Assembly (NCBI GenBank): GCA_028357285.1
Contig: JAOMWM010000001.1
Location: forward strand, 1-64,000
Source: Schleiferiaceae bacterium
Lineage (GTDB): Bacteria > Bacteroidota > Bacteroidia > Flavobacteriales > Schleiferiaceae
Reading direction: 5' to 3'
DNA length: 64,000 nt
The notes below the pieces were generated by a model. That model was not told the DNA's origin. It worked only from the letters and a program-made list of their open reading frames with translations, and did no database searches. The stretch's first letter is position 1. Each line of letters starts with the position of its first letter. The position numbers and the translations under genes were made by a program. Positions 37,901 to 44,932 of this stretch are shown one piece after another.

Positions 37901-38433
37901 AATTCGATTGAGACAGTCTCTGAACTGTGATTGATTAAAGCTGATTTACGTACAAAACCAAATTTATCGCTAGAATTCCACTCGTAACTAAAGGTCAAAC
38001 CTAAGTCGTGATTCACTTCCTCAAACTTTACTTTATTACCGTAGGAGTTTTTGTATAGGTTACGACTTATGTCGTAGATACCTCCATATTGTGTGGAGAA
38101 TGGTTCCCAAAGACTCGTTTTTTCTGAACGAGAAACTAAACACAATGTCTTTGATCCAGTAGTCTCTGAAGACTCTGTGATTTTATCGTCAGTGTAATAC
38201 GGAAACAATGCAAAGTTGCTGTTCTTACGACCTGCAGTTAGACCGCCTGTACTGGATATAAACATCCAGTGGTTTGAATTACTCACGATACTCATGAAGA
38301 AGGGACGCATCGCATCGTAGTTCGTAATTTTATAGAAAGTATCGCCATCAATCTTAACCTCCGTTCCGCTAACTTCATCGAAAGAGGTGGCCAATTTTTG
38401 TACGCCTAAGTAAATTTCTTTGTGTGTCTTCAT
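34984..38433 (-). CDS. GH149-type beta-1,3-oligoglucan phosphorylase
   Basis: This 1149-residue protein has no signal peptide and should be cytoplasmic. Its length, an N-terminal beta-rich domain like that of GH94 phosphorylases (HWMFISSTGGLTAGRKNSNFALFPYY), and a large (alpha/alpha)6-type domain (LSYEYLPLKFSRRHGDPSRPWNKFSI, WRDIFQNWEALAHSYPEF, NPWSYIGYWGDHQIIY) match GH149. Members split beta-1,3-gluco-oligosaccharides with phosphate to glucose 1-phosphate. The Asp in YWGDHQ is a candidate catalytic acid by analogy with GH94. It is the first gene of a six-gene operon with GH17, GH30 and a sugar symporter. The assignment is by pattern recall. Confidence 0.82.
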   Translation of the reverse strand: MKTHKEIYLGVQKLATSFDEVSGTEVKIDGDTFYKITNYDAMRPFFMSIVSNSNHWMFISSTGGLTAGRKNSNFALFPYYTDDKITESSETTGSKTLCLVSRSEKTSLWEPFSTQYGGIYDISRNLYKNSYGNKVKFEEVNHDLGLTFSYEWNSSDKFGFVRKSALINHSSETVSIEFIDGLQNLLPYGVEDALQNASSNLVDAYKKCELEASVGLGLFSLSAIIVDKAEPSEALRSNVAWSLGRPNATKLLSSKQLNSFRNGEMPIQEIDIKAERGAYMLCDTVELPAGAAEHWSILADVNKGPVEVANLMAALENPEALHAEVAADVEEGSAHLVELVAASDGLQLTNDRLLNIRHFANTMFNIMRGGIFDDNYTIEKADFTNYIHKANIEVYKRVESTLVGLKETFTLQTLKALATEATDADFKRLSYEYLPLKFSRRHGDPSRPWNKFSINTRNEVDGSKILDYQGNWRDIFQNWEALAHSYPEFMEGMIHKFLNATTFDGYNPYRVIKDGFDWETIEPDNPWSYIGYWGDHQIIYLLKFLEFIEEYYPGTLKEYFTQDHFVYANVPYRIKEYGDLLKDPKNTIDFDHEAEDAIQAKRASLGVDGALIINANQAIHKVNFIEKILATVLAKVSNFIPEGGIWMNTQRPEWNDANNALVGNGVSMVTLYYLRRFLSFMDGLLADAGEEVKISAELATFFTSVKTTLEAHQNLLIGSISDADRKLVLDGVGEPASAYRKRIYEKGFSGTYTSVSLADVRSFAQTATAYMEHSIDANKRKDGLYHAYNLMTVTESGVKISYLPEMLEGQVAVLSSKYLSAHEGAGVLDALKASALFREDQYSYILYPNKELPRFVDKNCIPTARAEASELVKVLVADGNKTVVLRDRNGQYHFNGMFNNVNSLHAALDALPAKYAALVMKDRSLLATVFEEVFDHKSFTGRSGTFFGYEGLGSIYWHMVSKLLLATYENTNAALAGDDQNLVGRMFDHYFEVLAGIGAHKSPELYGAFPTDPYSHTPGGKGAQQPGMTGQVKEDLISRFGELGVHVTGGQLSFVPKILRSEEFLSEPKTFNYIALNNKKEQIELQAGSLAFTYCQVPIVYRLGATSSITVITASSTSTIEGTTLGKEWTNELFQRTGKVLRLEVTVVK

Positions 38434-38776
38434 TCTAAAATTCCCGTTTCGCAGGACTTTTAAGTTTAATAGGTCAGAAATACATTTAATCGAAGTTTCA
38501 GGCAGTTAGACCCTCGTAAACGAAAGGCTTGCTAAATAACAGTGGCATGAACACGACATACATCGCGCTCAAAACTGACTAAAACATTTGTAAAATCAAG
38601 GCTTTCAGAGCTCTTAAGTTTACCGTTGACAATGATAATAACTACGATTAAGACCAACGCCGGACAATTACAGGACAAAACGCTATTTCGTAGACTAAAG
38701 GGGTTTTATTCACCTTTTAATCTACAAGACAATCTTGAAGAAATTAACTTTAGCGTTTCGCTTTAACATCTTAATC
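38434..38776 (+). other. Divergent intergenic region of the beta-glucan locus
   Basis: These 343 bp separate the phosphorylase operon from the divergent SGNH gene and hold no open frame of note. It should contain both promoters. The best plus-strand candidate is TTTG (38587-38590) 24 bases before TAAGTTTA (38615-38622), but that is 155 bp from the SGNH start. On the minus strand only a weak TATTTCTG is visible. No regulator gene or strong operator palindrome is seen. Confidence 0.4.
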
Positions 38777-40390
38777 ATGCGCTCAAGTATTCTTCTTACT
38801 CTTTTCATTTCATTCCTAATTACCCCGATCGCCTCTGGTCAATGTGGTCAGAATTACGACCGTGATGTGCGCCGAATTGTCAAAAAAGCTGAAAAACTGC
38901 CTCACGAGAAAACTAGAATTGTTTTTGCCGGAAGCTCCACCTTTCGACTCTGGGACAACATGGCTGAGAGTTTCCCAGAATACGAAGTGGTCAATACCGG
39001 CATAGGAGGCTCATGCTTCGATGATCTTTACCGTTATAAAGACGGGCTCATTTCGGGCACCAAGCCAGATATCCTCGTTATCTATGAAGGGGACAATGAT
39101 ATCGTGCATGTAGGGGAAGACGGGAACCAACGAGCCGTATTTGATATTCATTCGGATGCATGGAAACTTATGAATTGGATCCAGAATACGCACCCTAATC
39201 TTCCCGTGTTTCTTCTTTCACCTAAACCATCGCCTTCGCGATGGGAACACCTAGCAAGGTACAAGGCAGTAAACAGCCGTCTGGAAGAATTAACCCAGGC
39301 ATATAACTACTACTTCATGGATTGCTGGCCTTGGCTCACCGACAACAACGGACAGGTTATTCCCGGGCTGTTCATATCTGATAAGCTCCACTTAAATGCT
39401 CAAGGGAACCAAATTCTTGGCCGTTTTATGGCGGAAGCCATTCGCAATTCCTATCTAGACGAACGAACACTTGATGCATTCGTAGACCAATGGCACCTAG
39501 CCGCTGCTACGGCAGATTCGGCAGCTTATTTCGGGGCCTTTTATAACGAACAAAGCATCTTCCAAGGCACCGACGGCGGTGAGTATTGGACCGCCGGAGA
39601 ATTCCTAGCTTGGGCCGCTCCTTACTTCCGAAGAGAAAGCGCTTGGACCTTCGAGGCCTTCGAACGCCATTGGTACAGAAAAGGAAATACGCTATGGTTC
39701 AATGAACGGTTAGATTCACCGCACATGGGCAAATGCCGCGGTGTTGGCGTTGTACGCGCCACAAGTGATGGCCTGAAAATAGACCACTACAGCTTGAGCT
39801 TTGAAGTACCCAATGAAGTCGTTGGGGACTTGGTTCCGTTGGCCACACCGGAACGTATTGAGGTATTGAAGTACCAACAAGAATTGGACGATTTTTATAC
39901 CGATTCTACTACGAGTCCTCTCAAACCTGAAGAGCGGGCGGCCTTCCACGGACATGAATTCTTTAGCTATAATCCAGAGATGGTTGTTGAGACGCAGATT
40001 AGGGTGCTCGAAAATGAACCGTGGTTCAATATGGCGACCAGTTCAGGGGTGAGAAGAGAATACCGCCGATATGCCAAGACAACCTTTGAACTGCGCGGAC
40101 AAACTTTAGAATTGTTCCTCTACCAAAGCAAAAGGTTGATGGCCATAGAAGAGTACCAGGACCACCTCTTCCTTCCATTTATGGATAAAACTACAGGGGT
40201 GAGCACATACGGCACGGGCCGATTCATGGACATTACCAAGCCCGAGGGAACCACGATGGTCTTGGATTTTAATTATGCCTATAATCCCTATTGCGCGTAT
40301 ACTGACGGCTATTCCTGCCCCATCACCCCGCAAGAGAATTTCATTGATATCGAAATAAATGCCGGGATTAAAGGACCATTGGATCATTAA
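38777..40390 (+). CDS. Secreted three-domain protein: SGNH hydrolase - SnoaL-like - DUF1684
   Basis: This protein of about 537 residues has a signal peptide (IASGQCGQ), then an SGNH/GDSL hydrolase (about 30-230) with the catalytic Ser in VFAGSSTFRLWDN, the Gly block GIGGSCFDD, the Asn block YEGDNDI and the terminal His in DKLHLNAQGN. Next comes an NTF2/SnoaL-like region (about 240-365; FYNEQSIFQGTDGGEYW). The last part (about 375-530) is DUF1684, with PWFNMATSSG, LFLPFMDKTTGVSTYGTGRF and FNYAYNPYCAY. The start is ATG 38777 rather than a TTG 42 bp upstream. It is divergent from the phosphorylase operon and upstream of the GH16, so a role on esterified glucan is possible but unproven. Confidence 0.83.
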   Translation: MRSSILLTLFISFLITPIASGQCGQNYDRDVRRIVKKAEKLPHEKTRIVFAGSSTFRLWDNMAESFPEYEVVNTGIGGSCFDDLYRYKDGLISGTKPDILVIYEGDNDIVHVGEDGNQRAVFDIHSDAWKLMNWIQNTHPNLPVFLLSPKPSPSRWEHLARYKAVNSRLEELTQAYNYYFMDCWPWLTDNNGQVIPGLFISDKLHLNAQGNQILGRFMAEAIRNSYLDERTLDAFVDQWHLAAATADSAAYFGAFYNEQSIFQGTDGGEYWTAGEFLAWAAPYFRRESAWTFEAFERHWYRKGNTLWFNERLDSPHMGKCRGVGVVRATSDGLKIDHYSLSFEVPNEVVGDLVPLATPERIEVLKYQQELDDFYTDSTTSPLKPEERAAFHGHEFFSYNPEMVVETQIRVLENEPWFNMATSSGVRREYRRYAKTTFELRGQTLELFLYQSKRLMAIEEYQDHLFLPFMDKTTGVSTYGTGRFMDITKPEGTTMVLDFNYAYNPYCAYTDGYSCPITPQENFIDIEINAGIKGPLDH

Positions 40391-40452
40391 TAAAGCCCTC
40401 ACAATCAGTTGGTTATTTTTCTTATCTTTAGAAAGAACAAAATCAACACACT

Positions 40453-41232
40453 ATGAAAACGACCACATTTTTGGTGGCTGCAGGGTTACTCGCTATTTCC
40501 TGTGCAGCGCCACAAGAGGACCTCGTATCCATTCCAGAACCCCCCATTCTTGAAGACGGGGCCTATTCGCTGGACAAATCCGTCTGGACGTATACCGATT
40601 CCACCGCAACATTTAAACCGCAGCAAATTAAAATCTACGCTGAAGGCCGCTATATGTTCGCTACATGGAATGACGAAACAGGCAGTCCCTCTATTGGGGC
40701 CGGTACTGTTCAAACTAAAAACGGCAAGCTCTATGAGATGCCTTTGTACAATGCTAACGGCATTGTTGATTCAGGAACCGTGTTTGAATTAAACATAATC
40801 AAAACGACCTTAGGATTCGAGCAGGAAATAAAAGGCATACAACTAGAAGACAACTCGAGTATTGACTTGTTTGAAAGCTGGAATAAGCTTGAAGGTGAAG
40901 CCTCACCTTACGACGGATTATGGCAACTCAGTTCAAGAAACGAAGTTAACGGCGTTAGTGATTTCAGTGAGATTAAAATGATAGGTGGCGGGCATTTTGT
41001 TTGGTACCATACGTGGTCAGGTGATTCTACGGATCATGCAGACTTCGGCTATGGCGCCTTTATTGACAATGGGAACGGAATTGTAACGGAAGTTGCTCAG
41101 GCGGGCTCAATAGCGGGATATGAAGGAGAATGGTCTGTCAATTATGTAAAAGTTGGAGCAGACATGATTCAACAGACTTATGTTAACGAAGCAACCGGGG
41201 AGGAATTTATCCAAAACTACAAACGACTATAA
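40453..41232 (+). CDS. Lipoprotein of unknown function, two lipocalin-like repeats
   Basis: This 259-residue lipoprotein (lipobox AISCAAP) appears to be built from two related beta-rich segments. The first begins GAYSLDKSVWTYTDS near residue 37 and the second YDGLWQLSSRNEVNGV near residue 153; both have the pattern of small lipocalin-like or META-type stress domains (Asp-Gly-x-Trp opening, alternating strands). No catalytic residues are recognised. It lies between the SGNH and GH16 genes on the same strand. A near -7 box TATCTTTA is at 40423-40430, so it may have its own promoter. Confidence 0.75.
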   Translation: MKTTTFLVAAGLLAISCAAPQEDLVSIPEPPILEDGAYSLDKSVWTYTDSTATFKPQQIKIYAEGRYMFATWNDETGSPSIGAGTVQTKNGKLYEMPLYNANGIVDSGTVFELNIIKTTLGFEQEIKGIQLEDNSSIDLFESWNKLEGEASPYDGLWQLSSRNEVNGVSDFSEIKMIGGGHFVWYHTWSGDSTDHADFGYGAFIDNGNGIVTEVAQAGSIAGYEGEWSVNYVKVGADMIQQTYVNEATGEEFIQNYKRL

Positions 41233-41333
41233 ATTGGAAGCTTACGTGTGGCTTTATTGTCTGAGAAATGTCTGCTAAAAAACTTTTTTAATTGGGAAGG
41301 GCAACGAGCTTTACAGAGTAATAAATTCGCAAC

Positions 41334-42401
41334 ATGAAAAAACTGCTCTTAATCGTATTTATCTCATCGCTCCACTCACTAAATGCACAAGTCTACGACA
41401 CTTTGGTGTGGGCGGATGAATTTAATGGAACCGGCGGTGTGGACACCTCAAAATGGTGGCATCAAACTATACTTCCAAACGCCGGTCAGAGCTGGTGGAA
41501 TGGAGAAATTCAACATTACACGGATCGCGACACAAACAGCTACCAGCAAAACGGCGCGTTGTATCTAACTGCGCTAAAAGAATCATACACCGATCAAAAT
41601 GTGACCAAAGAGTATACTTCGGCACGTTTAAATTCGAAATTCGCCTTTACATATGGTCGTGTGGAGATTCGCGCTCAATTACCTACAGGTGTAGGAACTT
41701 GGCCCGCTATTTGGACACTGGGTCAGAATATTTATGAAGTTGGTGCCTATTGGGATGTTCAAGGCTATGCAAGCACAGGATGGCCGGCCTGCGGAGAAAT
41801 AGATATCATGGAACATTGGGGCTACAATCAAGACTATGTTTCTAGCGCTATGCATACCCCTTCAAGTTTTGGTAATACTTCCAATAAAGGCACCCAATAT
41901 GTCAACGGGGTGTCCACTGGCTTTCATGTTTATGCGTTAGAATGGAGTTCGGATAAAATGGTTTTTAGTGTAGACAGCACCGTACACTATACCTACGAAC
42001 CCAGCACGCAAACCTCAAGCACCTGGCCTTTCGATGCACCACAGTACCTATTATTGAACATCGCTATTCAAAGTAGTATAGATTCGAACTTTACTTCTAG
42101 CCCGATGATCGTCGACTACGTTCGCGTGTACCAGAGCAGCCAGCTCAGCACAGAAGAGTTGAAGGAAGCCTCAGTAGAAGGCTTCCCTAATCCTGCTTCC
42201 AACTATGTGGAGATCGTGCAGCCGTACGAACATGCGACGGCACAGTTTACAGATCTGCTCGGCAAAGTGGTGCTTACTCAAGAGTCACTGGATATTCGCA
42301 CGAAGATTGACGTGAGTAGTTTGGCACCGGGGAGTTACATCGCACGAATCACAGATGCGCAAAGCGGTGCGTCCGTTCAGCGCACGGTGGTGGTGCAGTA
42401 A
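41334..42401 (+). CDS. GH16 laminarinase-type glucanase with T9SS sorting domain
   Basis: This 355-residue secreted enzyme has a signal peptide ending at LNAQ, a GH16 beta-jelly-roll (about 20-265) and a type A T9SS C-terminal domain (about 275-355; EGFPNPASNYVEI and SLAPGSYIARI). The catalytic motif is EIDIMEHWG with E155, D157 and E160; FTYGRVEIRAQLP and GTWPAIWTLG are family landmarks. It would endo-cleave beta-1,3-glucan outside the cell after export by the type IX system that PorX regulates. TAAATTCG ends four bases before the ATG, again a near-leaderless layout. It supplies the first step of the glucan pathway encoded by the neighbouring operon. Confidence 0.93.
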   Translation: MKKLLLIVFISSLHSLNAQVYDTLVWADEFNGTGGVDTSKWWHQTILPNAGQSWWNGEIQHYTDRDTNSYQQNGALYLTALKESYTDQNVTKEYTSARLNSKFAFTYGRVEIRAQLPTGVGTWPAIWTLGQNIYEVGAYWDVQGYASTGWPACGEIDIMEHWGYNQDYVSSAMHTPSSFGNTSNKGTQYVNGVSTGFHVYALEWSSDKMVFSVDSTVHYTYEPSTQTSSTWPFDAPQYLLLNIAIQSSIDSNFTSSPMIVDYVRVYQSSQLSTEELKEASVEGFPNPASNYVEIVQPYEHATAQFTDLLGKVVLTQESLDIRTKIDVSSLAPGSYIARITDAQSGASVQRTVVVQ

Positions 42402-42479
42402 TTGGACAACTAAGGCAGATTCGTACAAGGGTCTATTGTGCTGGTTTTTATATATTTAGAGAACCAAATTTGATAGACT

Positions 42480-42818
42480 ATGCACTTTTTTAAAACCTTT
42501 GGTAGCGCTGCTGTGCTGCTGGCGATGGTCGTAATTGGCCTTGCGGATTCACCTATCGATGAATGCGGCTGTACCTCAGTCGGCGCTCAAGTATTCAATA
42601 ACGGCGCAGTTGCTCCAACAACGGTTGAAGTTTCCTATCGCACCCAATGTGTCGATATCCATGTTCCCACCGTCAGCGGCGTTTCAACAAGTTACACCGA
42701 TTCTTCTGTGGTCTTTGCGATTGACTCGGCCGTGAGTTTTGACCTAAGGCTTTGGACAAACGATCATGCATCTGGAACAAGCTGTGACGAGCAAACCATT
42801 GAAATCTTTGCACAATAA
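42480..42818 (+). CDS. Small secreted protein of unknown function
   Basis: I do not recognise this 112-residue protein. It has a signal peptide (LLAMVVIGLADS) and a mature part with four cysteines (ECGCTS, TQC, TSC) in a beta-rich sequence, which suggests disulfides in the periplasm or outside the cell. TATATTTA at 42451-42458 is a near -7 box. It is followed 6 bp later by a small membrane protein gene. Confidence 0.65.
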   Translation: MHFFKTFGSAAVLLAMVVIGLADSPIDECGCTSVGAQVFNNGAVAPTTVEVSYRTQCVDIHVPTVSGVSTSYTDSSVVFAIDSAVSFDLRLWTNDHASGTSCDEQTIEIFAQ

Positions 42819-42824
42819 ATCGCT

Positions 42825-43142
42825 TTGACACGATCTGCCCTTTCCAAGAAGAACGCCTTTTTATTCGCTGCACTAAGCTTAACTGTAGGTGTTCTAGCGC
42901 ATTTTTTCACGAGTGGATTTGTTCGCAATCATCTGCCTGATGCAAGCTGGTTGTGTTTTGGGATTTTTCTGTTTTATGGCATTTGGGGCCATTTTAAAAA
43001 GTCTCATTACCCTTTTGCGCTCGCGCTCGTGTGGGAGGTATGTGAGGTTTGGCTGCACGGCAGAACCTTTGATCCACTGGACATTGTCATCTACGTGTTG
43101 ATTTACGGGTGTTTTATCTGGTTGGGACGAGTAAAAAAATAA
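42825..43142 (+). CDS. Small polytopic membrane protein
   Basis: This 105-residue protein has about three hydrophobic helices and the C-terminal pattern LVWEVCEVW...FDPLDIVIYVLIYGCF, which recalls VanZ-like or DUF2809-type small membrane proteins; I cannot fix the family. The only start in frame is TTG at 42825, 6 bp after the preceding stop, so it is probably co-transcribed with that gene. Confidence 0.6.
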   Translation: MTRSALSKKNAFLFAALSLTVGVLAHFFTSGFVRNHLPDASWLCFGIFLFYGIWGHFKKSHYPFALALVWEVCEVWLHGRTFDPLDIVIYVLIYGCFIWLGRVKK

Positions 43143-43160
43143 TACCACCTCCTTGTGCAG

Positions 43161-43168
43161 TACTTTTG
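43161..43168 (+). promoter_or_regulatory. Bacteroidota -7 box, leaderless geometry, SDR gene
   Basis: TACTTTTG is a full consensus match ending six bases before the ATG at 43175. A -33 TTG at normal spacing is not visible. Confidence 0.45.
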
Positions 43169-43174
43169 CCCCTG

Positions 43175-44134
43175 ATGAGCAAGGAAATCAAGGCAAACAA
43201 GAAGAACATTTGGGTCCTCGGAGCAACGGGGTACGTGGGTCAGCTGGTGTCCAGGCGCCTGTTTTCGGAGCGTTCGGAAGGGAATTGGTCGGGACAACTG
43301 ATCACGATGGGCAGCCGTCAGATCCTTCCTTGGCTGATGGAGCGGACCAATTTTTTTCTCCATCCCCTTGCGAAAATTCCCATTCAACTCATTCAAAACC
43401 AACCTCCTACTGAGCTCTACCACTGTGCACGCATGGCGGGAAATAGCGACCGTAGCAGAAAAAAAGCCGCTCGTAAGGGCCACAAGGCGAACCAGCGACT
43501 GCTGTCATTGCTGCAGCGCGAGGCCCCGGAATGTATGCTGGTCTATTGCAGTGGGACGCTGATGTACGGCAACACAAATTCTGTGATTGATGAAGGTACG
43601 CCGCTGCGACCCATCGCCTATGCACGCGCTTACGAATATGCAGAACGCCCTTGGACGGAGGCTTCAGCTTTGGGCGAGATGGACGTGCGCATTGCACGAC
43701 CGGCCTGGATTTTAGGGCCCGACTCCTGGTTTGAACACTTTTTCTACCGCCCAGCGATGCGCGAAGGCAAGGTTCCGGTGTACGGAGATGGTACGCAGCG
43801 CATGTCGATCATTTCGGTGGAAGACTGCGCGGGGCAATTGGTCCATCTGATGCGCCAAGGAGCGCGCAACCAGCATGCGAACCTCTATGGCTTCGAATCA
43901 GTGACGCAGCGCGAGTTCGCACAATGGGTCGCGGAGTTACTAGGTCTCGAGACAACTGATGTTTGTGCCGCGGAAATCACGAAAAAACACGGAGCTACGG
44001 TTTGTGAAGCGCTGACCTCGAACACGCCCATTACGACGAGGCATACAGCATGGCGTGAAAGCTACGCGCCCGTTCACACGGATCTAAAGGAACTGATTCA
44101 ACACACGATCGCGCGCTTGCAAGCTGCGGACTAA
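43175..44134 (+). CDS. Extended SDR / NAD-dependent epimerase-like protein
   Basis: This 319-residue Rossmann protein begins with the dinucleotide loop VLGATGYVGQLVSRR. It has the SDR core (LVYCSGTLMYG), the ARPAWILGPDSW segment and ISVEDCAGQLV, typical of extended SDRs that act on nucleotide sugars or sterol-like substrates. The catalytic YxxxK is not intact: PIAYARAYEYAER has Tyr where Lys is expected, so activity may differ. I chose ATG 43175, which follows a -7 box; an upstream TTG-like extension has no family match. It converges on the methyltransferase of the second polysaccharide cluster. Confidence 0.8.
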   Translation: MSKEIKANKKNIWVLGATGYVGQLVSRRLFSERSEGNWSGQLITMGSRQILPWLMERTNFFLHPLAKIPIQLIQNQPPTELYHCARMAGNSDRSRKKAARKGHKANQRLLSLLQREAPECMLVYCSGTLMYGNTNSVIDEGTPLRPIAYARAYEYAERPWTEASALGEMDVRIARPAWILGPDSWFEHFFYRPAMREGKVPVYGDGTQRMSIISVEDCAGQLVHLMRQGARNQHANLYGFESVTQREFAQWVAELLGLETTDVCAAEITKKHGATVCEALTSNTPITTRHTAWRESYAPVHTDLKELIQHTIARLQAAD

Positions 44135-44137
44135 TTC

Positions 44138-44932
44138 CTAGTCGTCTTTTCGAAAGGTGTAGAGCATGTATTCGCCGAACTTGCCCAAGGAGGTGGTGGC
44201 TAAGTGCGCATCCGCATCCCACAACATCTGCAGCAGGCGCTTGGGAAGATGGCTGTGAAATTTATGGTAATACCAAGCAGGATAAAAAATACTGTATCCA
44301 CGTGAATATGTACACTCTAATTGGGCCAATTTCTTAATCACCCCCGGACGGTAGCAGCGACTCGCGAGAAAATTGGTCGGAGAATAGCCTCCCCATACCT
44401 TCTTCCAACGCGCGAAGGCAAATTTTGGTTTTAACTTCAGCAATTCTATGAGCGTTCCACCGATATAATATTTATTCACGAACGTGAGGACCATGCGACC
44501 GCCGGAGGATAAGACCTCGCGCAGGTCGGCAAAGGCGCCTTTGAGATCATTCACCGTATTTAAGGCACCGAAAAAGACATAGATCATGTCGAATTGGACC
44601 GCAGGAAAAAGTACTTTTATATCCTCCACACTACCTTTTGCCACCCACGCATTCTTTAATCCCATTCGATCAATCTTTTCCTGCGTTAAACGCACCATCT
44701 CCGCGGAAATATCAATGCCGTAAAACTTTCGATCCGGAAATTGTTCTGCGAAATGTACGAGATCAAATCCTGGGCCGAAGCCTACCTCTAAAACGGTGGT
44801 TTGTTCGTAGGATTTCGTATGCTGTCGAAAGCTCTGACGGATACGCTGTAGCGCTGGGTTTTGATGGTAGCGCTGTTCAAAATCCACTGCATCTTTATCG
44901 TAATAGGTACCTACTTTATCGTAATAACTCAT
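44138..44932 (-). CDS. Class I SAM-dependent methyltransferase
   Basis: This 264-residue protein has the SAM-binding motif I TVLEVGFGPGFDLVHF, an acidic motif II (FYGIDISAEMV) and post-motif VQFDMIYVFFGALNTV, matching class I methyltransferases. The C-terminal part contains aromatic-rich GYSIFYPAWYYHKF. It overlaps the ligase gene by 17 bp, so it belongs to that operon and might methylate a surface sugar, lipid carrier or unrelated small molecule. The acceptor cannot be deduced. Confidence 0.87.
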   Translation of the reverse strand: MSYYDKVGTYYDKDAVDFEQRYHQNPALQRIRQSFRQHTKSYEQTTVLEVGFGPGFDLVHFAEQFPDRKFYGIDISAEMVRLTQEKIDRMGLKNAWVAKGSVEDIKVLFPAVQFDMIYVFFGALNTVNDLKGAFADLREVLSSGGRMVLTFVNKYYIGGTLIELLKLKPKFAFARWKKVWGGYSPTNFLASRCYRPGVIKKLAQLECTYSRGYSIFYPAWYYHKFHSHLPKRLLQMLWDADAHLATTSLGKFGEYMLYTFRKDD

